From assembly GCA_033297205.1 (NCBI GenBank), contig MU859111.1, forward strand, positions 1 through 64,000: DNA of 64,000 nucleotides, read 5' to 3'. Position 1 is the stretch's first letter. Each line of letters starts with the position of its first letter. Shown piece after piece: positions 60,577 through 64,000 of this stretch. The notes beneath the pieces were generated by a model. It searched no databases. It was not told the DNA's origin and saw only the letters and a list, made by a program, of their open reading frames with translations. The position numbers and the translations under genes are program-made. This DNA comes from Pseudoneurospora amorphoporcata (taxonomy: Eukaryota; Ascomycota; Sordariomycetes; Sordariales; Sordariaceae).

Positions 60577-62979
60577 ATGTCGGAGATGGCGCAATCTCAG
60601 ACTCATTTCCTCGATTGTTCCACACGGCCACGATACTCGCCTCAGATTTTGAACTTGTCGTCGCAGGAATACCTTCCCATTGACATCACTGAAGAAGCTA
60701 TCAATCTCAAATCGATGGGGCCGGATGAGTCTGAGGGACCAACTCAGTCACTCCTCCACCAGTCGGCGGTCACAGAAATCAATGACAGTGACTCGTCCAT
60801 CCTCAAAGAATGCAACACCAACGGCCATGGCGGCAGTGACGATGGTGATCGCGACAGGTTTTCGAAAGATCTCTCAGAAACTTTCAAAGACTGGTTCACC
60901 AATAGCTGGTTTACCGAGATCCTGGCCCTTTTTATCTCTGTTGCCTGCGCTGTTGTCATACCTGCGGTGCTCGGTGTCTACAACCACAAACCGGTCCCAA
61001 AGCTACCATGGGATGTTTCGCTCAACGCTCTCGTTTCAGTCCTCTCCACCGTGGCTAAGTCCAGCCTGTTGTACGCCATATGTGCTGCCTTGGGACAGGA
61101 CAAGTGGGACTGGTACGATACCAGTTCTCATGGCCTACAACGGGAAACACGCGTGAGGGATCGCAGAAGCATAATGAGTCTGGGGGGAGAGAAGAGGCTC
61201 AAGGACATGGAGACGTTGGATCAGGCGAGCAGGGGGCCACTTGGAGCCATGAAGTTCTTGACTAATCGTCGCACAGCATTGTCGCCAACATCGTTAGGGG
61301 CACTGGTGGTCATCCTTTCGCTTGTTGTTGATCCCTTCACACAACAGGTCGTTCGGCTTGAGGAACGTCAAAAGCTGGTGTCGTCTGATGAAGTTTGGGC
61401 GGCTCGGGTAAGCGCTCCTTTCTTTTGCTACCGGGATAATCACATCAGAAAGGACGGCAAGGCGTTGACGGGCTGCGGCAAAGTCTTTGAAGACGCACAT
61501 CACTCCGCCATTTGGGAGCCGGGGGCTTACAAGCACCCTACGCACGCCAAATGTCCTAGCGGAAATTGTGAATGGGAGTCATTCCATACGATTGAATATT
61601 GTATCGACAATGGAGTGGTTGAATCTCCAACAGGATACTGCGACATATCTTTCAATCGGTCGGAATTTAACGAGGCCTATAACCACTACAACGCCACCGG
61701 CAAATATCGGGTTATCATCCAGAACTGCGAGCATTTATTCGACCCTCTCAATATCACATTGTGGCCGAGAAATCCCAGTCTTTTTGATATGAATGAACCA
61801 TGGCAATACGGTTTCGGGACACAACAAATGTTCCCTAACTCTTCGCATAGCCAGAGCCTAGGATCGCCGCCATTGATCGGGTCCGAATTTTCGGTTGTCA
61901 CCGGGTTCCACATGGCTGAGCAAAATCATAACTCGACTCACGGCCAGTCCCCGTATCTAAGGACCAGATTTCCGACGGAGGTCATTACCTCGCTGAACAC
62001 ATCGGAGAACAACATCACCAATAAATTCGGCGTGCGTATACCACAACCCCGGGTGATCATGGCCCATGCTCGCTACGACATGGTGCCGGAAGTCATAGCA
62101 TCAAATTCGAGTATAACCGACTGGTATCGGCCGCCAATTGAACTACGTATAAATCTATTGGAATGGTCAGCATTATCGTTGTGCCAGGTTGAGAGGAAGA
62201 TAAGTGTTGTGAATGGGACCACTCTTTCCGCAGCCACTGTGTCCAAGTACCTCCAATCCGTCAGTATTGGATGGGGCGCCGCCGACTGCTGGGCTACTGA
62301 AGATCATATAAACAACAACGAAACCATCTCTTCAATCTCCGTAAAGGAGCCGACTGGTTCTTTCTCTCAGGATGGTCCTTGGCCCTGGAGATATCAAGCG
62401 GATGACTCAACGAGTGCCTTTTGCATATGGAACGCAACATTCGAATACGACCCATCTTACTTGCTCAAGCAAGCTTTTCGCGCAACAAAGGGGACCAACG
62501 CAAAAGGAGATGATGTGCAGGTATGGAACGAGCGTTGGGGGAAACCAAAACTGGATGGTGGGGAGGACATCGACATTCGTGCTTCCCGAATCACCCGGCA
62601 AACACTTCCTGCCATCATGATGTCGCTCACCGCGGGGCTCAACAACATCAACTATGCCACAACCAACGAAACTGTCACAGGGAGCTATGTCGTGCGCGAG
62701 ACTATCTTGGTAGCGCGGTGGGGATGGCTGACGGTTCTCTTTAGTATTGAGCTCATGGGAACGTGCTACTTGCTCTACGTCATCTTCAGGCCCAGAAGCG
62801 CAGCCGGAGTCTGGAAGGACTCGATCTTCGCTGTCTTGTACCACGGATTGGATGACGGAGCGAAGAACACCATCGGGCATGTGAAAAACCTGCGAGATAT
62901 GAGGAAAGCAACCAAGTACATGGAGGTTCGTCTCGACCACCTGAGGGAGGACGATCGCGCTGTCCTGGTTCGGGACTAG
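60577..62979 (+). CDS. DUF3176 membrane protein, intact copy
   Basis: An intronless frame of about 800 residues from the Met at 60577 (MSEMAQSQTHFLD). Spans are seen at about 112-134 (WFTEILALFISVACAVVIPAV), 149-172 (LNALVSVLSTVAKSSLLYAI), near 230-250 (SLGALVVILSLVVDPF) and about 715-738 (LTVLFSIELMGTCYLLYVIF). Between the third and fourth spans lies a roughly 460-residue region with many N-glycosylation sequons and spaced cysteines (CPSGNCEWESFHTIEYC), likely extracellular. The tail ends in a charged stretch (VLVRD). The signature METLDQASRGPLGAM is present. Compared with the broken copy it has about 25 extra residues after GQDKWDWY. The family has no assigned role; surface location is inferred. 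The frame stays open upstream to 60097, so a longer product is possible. Confidence 0.85.
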   Translation: MSEMAQSQTHFLDCSTRPRYSPQILNLSSQEYLPIDITEEAINLKSMGPDESEGPTQSLLHQSAVTEINDSDSSILKECNTNGHGGSDDGDRDRFSKDLSETFKDWFTNSWFTEILALFISVACAVVIPAVLGVYNHKPVPKLPWDVSLNALVSVLSTVAKSSLLYAICAALGQDKWDWYDTSSHGLQRETRVRDRRSIMSLGGEKRLKDMETLDQASRGPLGAMKFLTNRRTALSPTSLGALVVILSLVVDPFTQQVVRLEERQKLVSSDEVWAARVSAPFFCYRDNHIRKDGKALTGCGKVFEDAHHSAIWEPGAYKHPTHAKCPSGNCEWESFHTIEYCIDNGVVESPTGYCDISFNRSEFNEAYNHYNATGKYRVIIQNCEHLFDPLNITLWPRNPSLFDMNEPWQYGFGTQQMFPNSSHSQSLGSPPLIGSEFSVVTGFHMAEQNHNSTHGQSPYLRTRFPTEVITSLNTSENNITNKFGVRIPQPRVIMAHARYDMVPEVIASNSSITDWYRPPIELRINLLEWSALSLCQVERKISVVNGTTLSAATVSKYLQSVSIGWGAADCWATEDHINNNETISSISVKEPTGSFSQDGPWPWRYQADDSTSAFCIWNATFEYDPSYLLKQAFRATKGTNAKGDDVQVWNERWGKPKLDGGEDIDIRASRITRQTLPAIMMSLTAGLNNINYATTNETVTGSYVVRETILVARWGWLTVLFSIELMGTCYLLYVIFRPRSAAGVWKDSIFAVLYHGLDDGAKNTIGHVKNLRDMRKATKYMEVRLDHLREDDRAVLVRD

Positions 62980-64000
62980 TAATCGGCCGTCTTCTGCTCT
63001 GCCAAATTGTTATGTCTTTTATGTCAAGATACCGCTCCCAACGTAAAATGGCGTTCCTGTAACTGCCCAGGGGCTACTTACCTATCTCTTTGCGTTGTCT
63101 GCCCTTGCGGGGTTTGACGATCTCACTACCCGCTTGGCGAGCAAGGAAAAACAAACAAAAAAAAAAGACCACATTCTTTTTGTTCGAAATAACACACGAA
63201 CGTCGCTCCCTGCACTTGGATAGGACATAGTATAGTATACAAGGCCAAAACTTCGGTACAAGCTTTGTTGCTATACTTATACGCAAGGTGTCATCAACGA
63301 ACGCTAGAAGGTCACCGAGTGAGTGGGTGTATAAACCACACTCGATGGATGGGCAAGTAAATTTCGGCGAGACTGAGCTCAAGGGTAAAAAAAAGTGACA
63401 AAATAGTTGTCCGAAGCCGCCCGAAGGAAGGTCCGAACCTACCGCTGCTACTAAGGAGAGACACGGTCAGATCAGAAGTAGGTAGCGACCTATGTGACGA
63501 CGGCGTCATCGACCCCGGGGTGGTCTGGTGTCTGTACCTCCCAACAACACAACTTATAGGTACCGAGCGGGTGGCTATCAGATTTCGATCTCGGCTTTTA
63601 CAGTGTATGGAAGGCAGGAAGGAACCTGAAGCCGGCTCGTACCATGAAGTCACTTGGGACAAGATAGCAAAATAGACAGTTAACTACGCTAACCCCTCCG
63701 AGAAAACTTTTTTCAAACCCTATAACGAAGAAAGGAAGAGAAGAAGAAGAAGAAAAAGACATAATGCAAAGAGAATCCCGATTCTTATTAACATTTATAA
63801 TTTCCTTGCCAAGTGTCCGGTCTTCTCCATCTTCATTCCCAAGATATGTACCTACAAGTGTTCCAATTAGCTCTTATACTCCATCATCTTCCCGTTGAAG
63901 ATACACGTACCTAGATACCACACTTCGGTTAACTCACTGAGAAAAGGACCAGTCACCAGAAAGAGCTTGGATATGTAGAATCGAAGACATGTATTCAAAA
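62980..64000. other. 3' flank of the DUF3176 pair to window end
   Basis: No gene was recognised. The frames at 63,074-63,382 and 63,312-63,662 (minus strand) lack motifs. The window ends inside ordinary non-coding DNA. Confidence 0.4.

Noticed and set aside
1..64000. tRNA genes, CRISPR arrays, bacterial operons
   Set aside because: I looked for B-box-like GGTTCRANNCC with a paired A-box and for regularly spaced repeats and found none that hold; the window is eukaryotic. A covariance-model scan would be decisive for tRNAs.

Overview
The window is nuclear DNA of a filamentous ascomycete, most likely order Sordariales and close to Neurospora or Sordaria. The reasons are short spliceosomal introns (about 46-220 nt) with GTAAGT/GTATGT donors and CTAAC/CTGAC branch sites, monocistronic genes on both strands with long leaders, a close match to the Sordariales developmental regulator PRO1/ADV-1, and A+T-rich, stop-riddled patches that look like products of repeat-induced point mutation (RIP). 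There are no prokaryotic features, no CRISPR array, and no tRNA or rRNA gene that I could recognise.

Left third (1-14.2 kb): a PA-type, single-pass RING-H2 ubiquitin ligase (about 2.1-3.9 kb, +); a cysteine-rich, mucin-like single-pass membrane protein (5.3-7.0 kb, -); a truncated short-chain dehydrogenase relic (8.6-9.5 kb, +); and the Zn2Cys6 regulator adv-1/pro1 (12.0-14.2 kb, -). A 14.5 kb stretch with no recognisable gene follows (14.2-28.7 kb). It holds an 11-bp tandem repeat and an A+T-rich nested inverted-repeat element at 23.4-24.1 kb.

Middle (28.7-42.4 kb): a SAM + PH domain protein (+); the small-subunit processome factor Nop14 (-); divergently, 415 bp away, a membrane-anchored conserved fungal protein (+); and an Hcs1/SMUBP2-type superfamily 1 helicase (+) with a probable GC-AG intron. 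An 83-nt near-perfect hairpin lies at 33.2 kb between the SAM/PH gene and nop14.

Right third (42.4-64 kb): gene-poor DNA with a TA-flanked miniature inverted-repeat element (45,268-45,610) and a RIP-like A+T-rich island (46.7-47.8 kb). Then come a disordered coiled-coil protein (+), an STK16/Env7-type kinase (-), and two tandem DUF3176 membrane-protein genes (+). The upstream DUF3176 copy carries two lesions: a 327-bp TA-flanked inverted-repeat element, whose removal with one TA restores the frame exactly, and a later frameshift. The downstream copy is intact. This pair, one broken by a mobile element and one open, is the most interesting structure in the window.

Most genes here are unrelated housekeeping or regulatory genes. 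The only functional links the sequence supports are the shared nop14/membrane-protein promoter and the DUF3176 tandem duplication.
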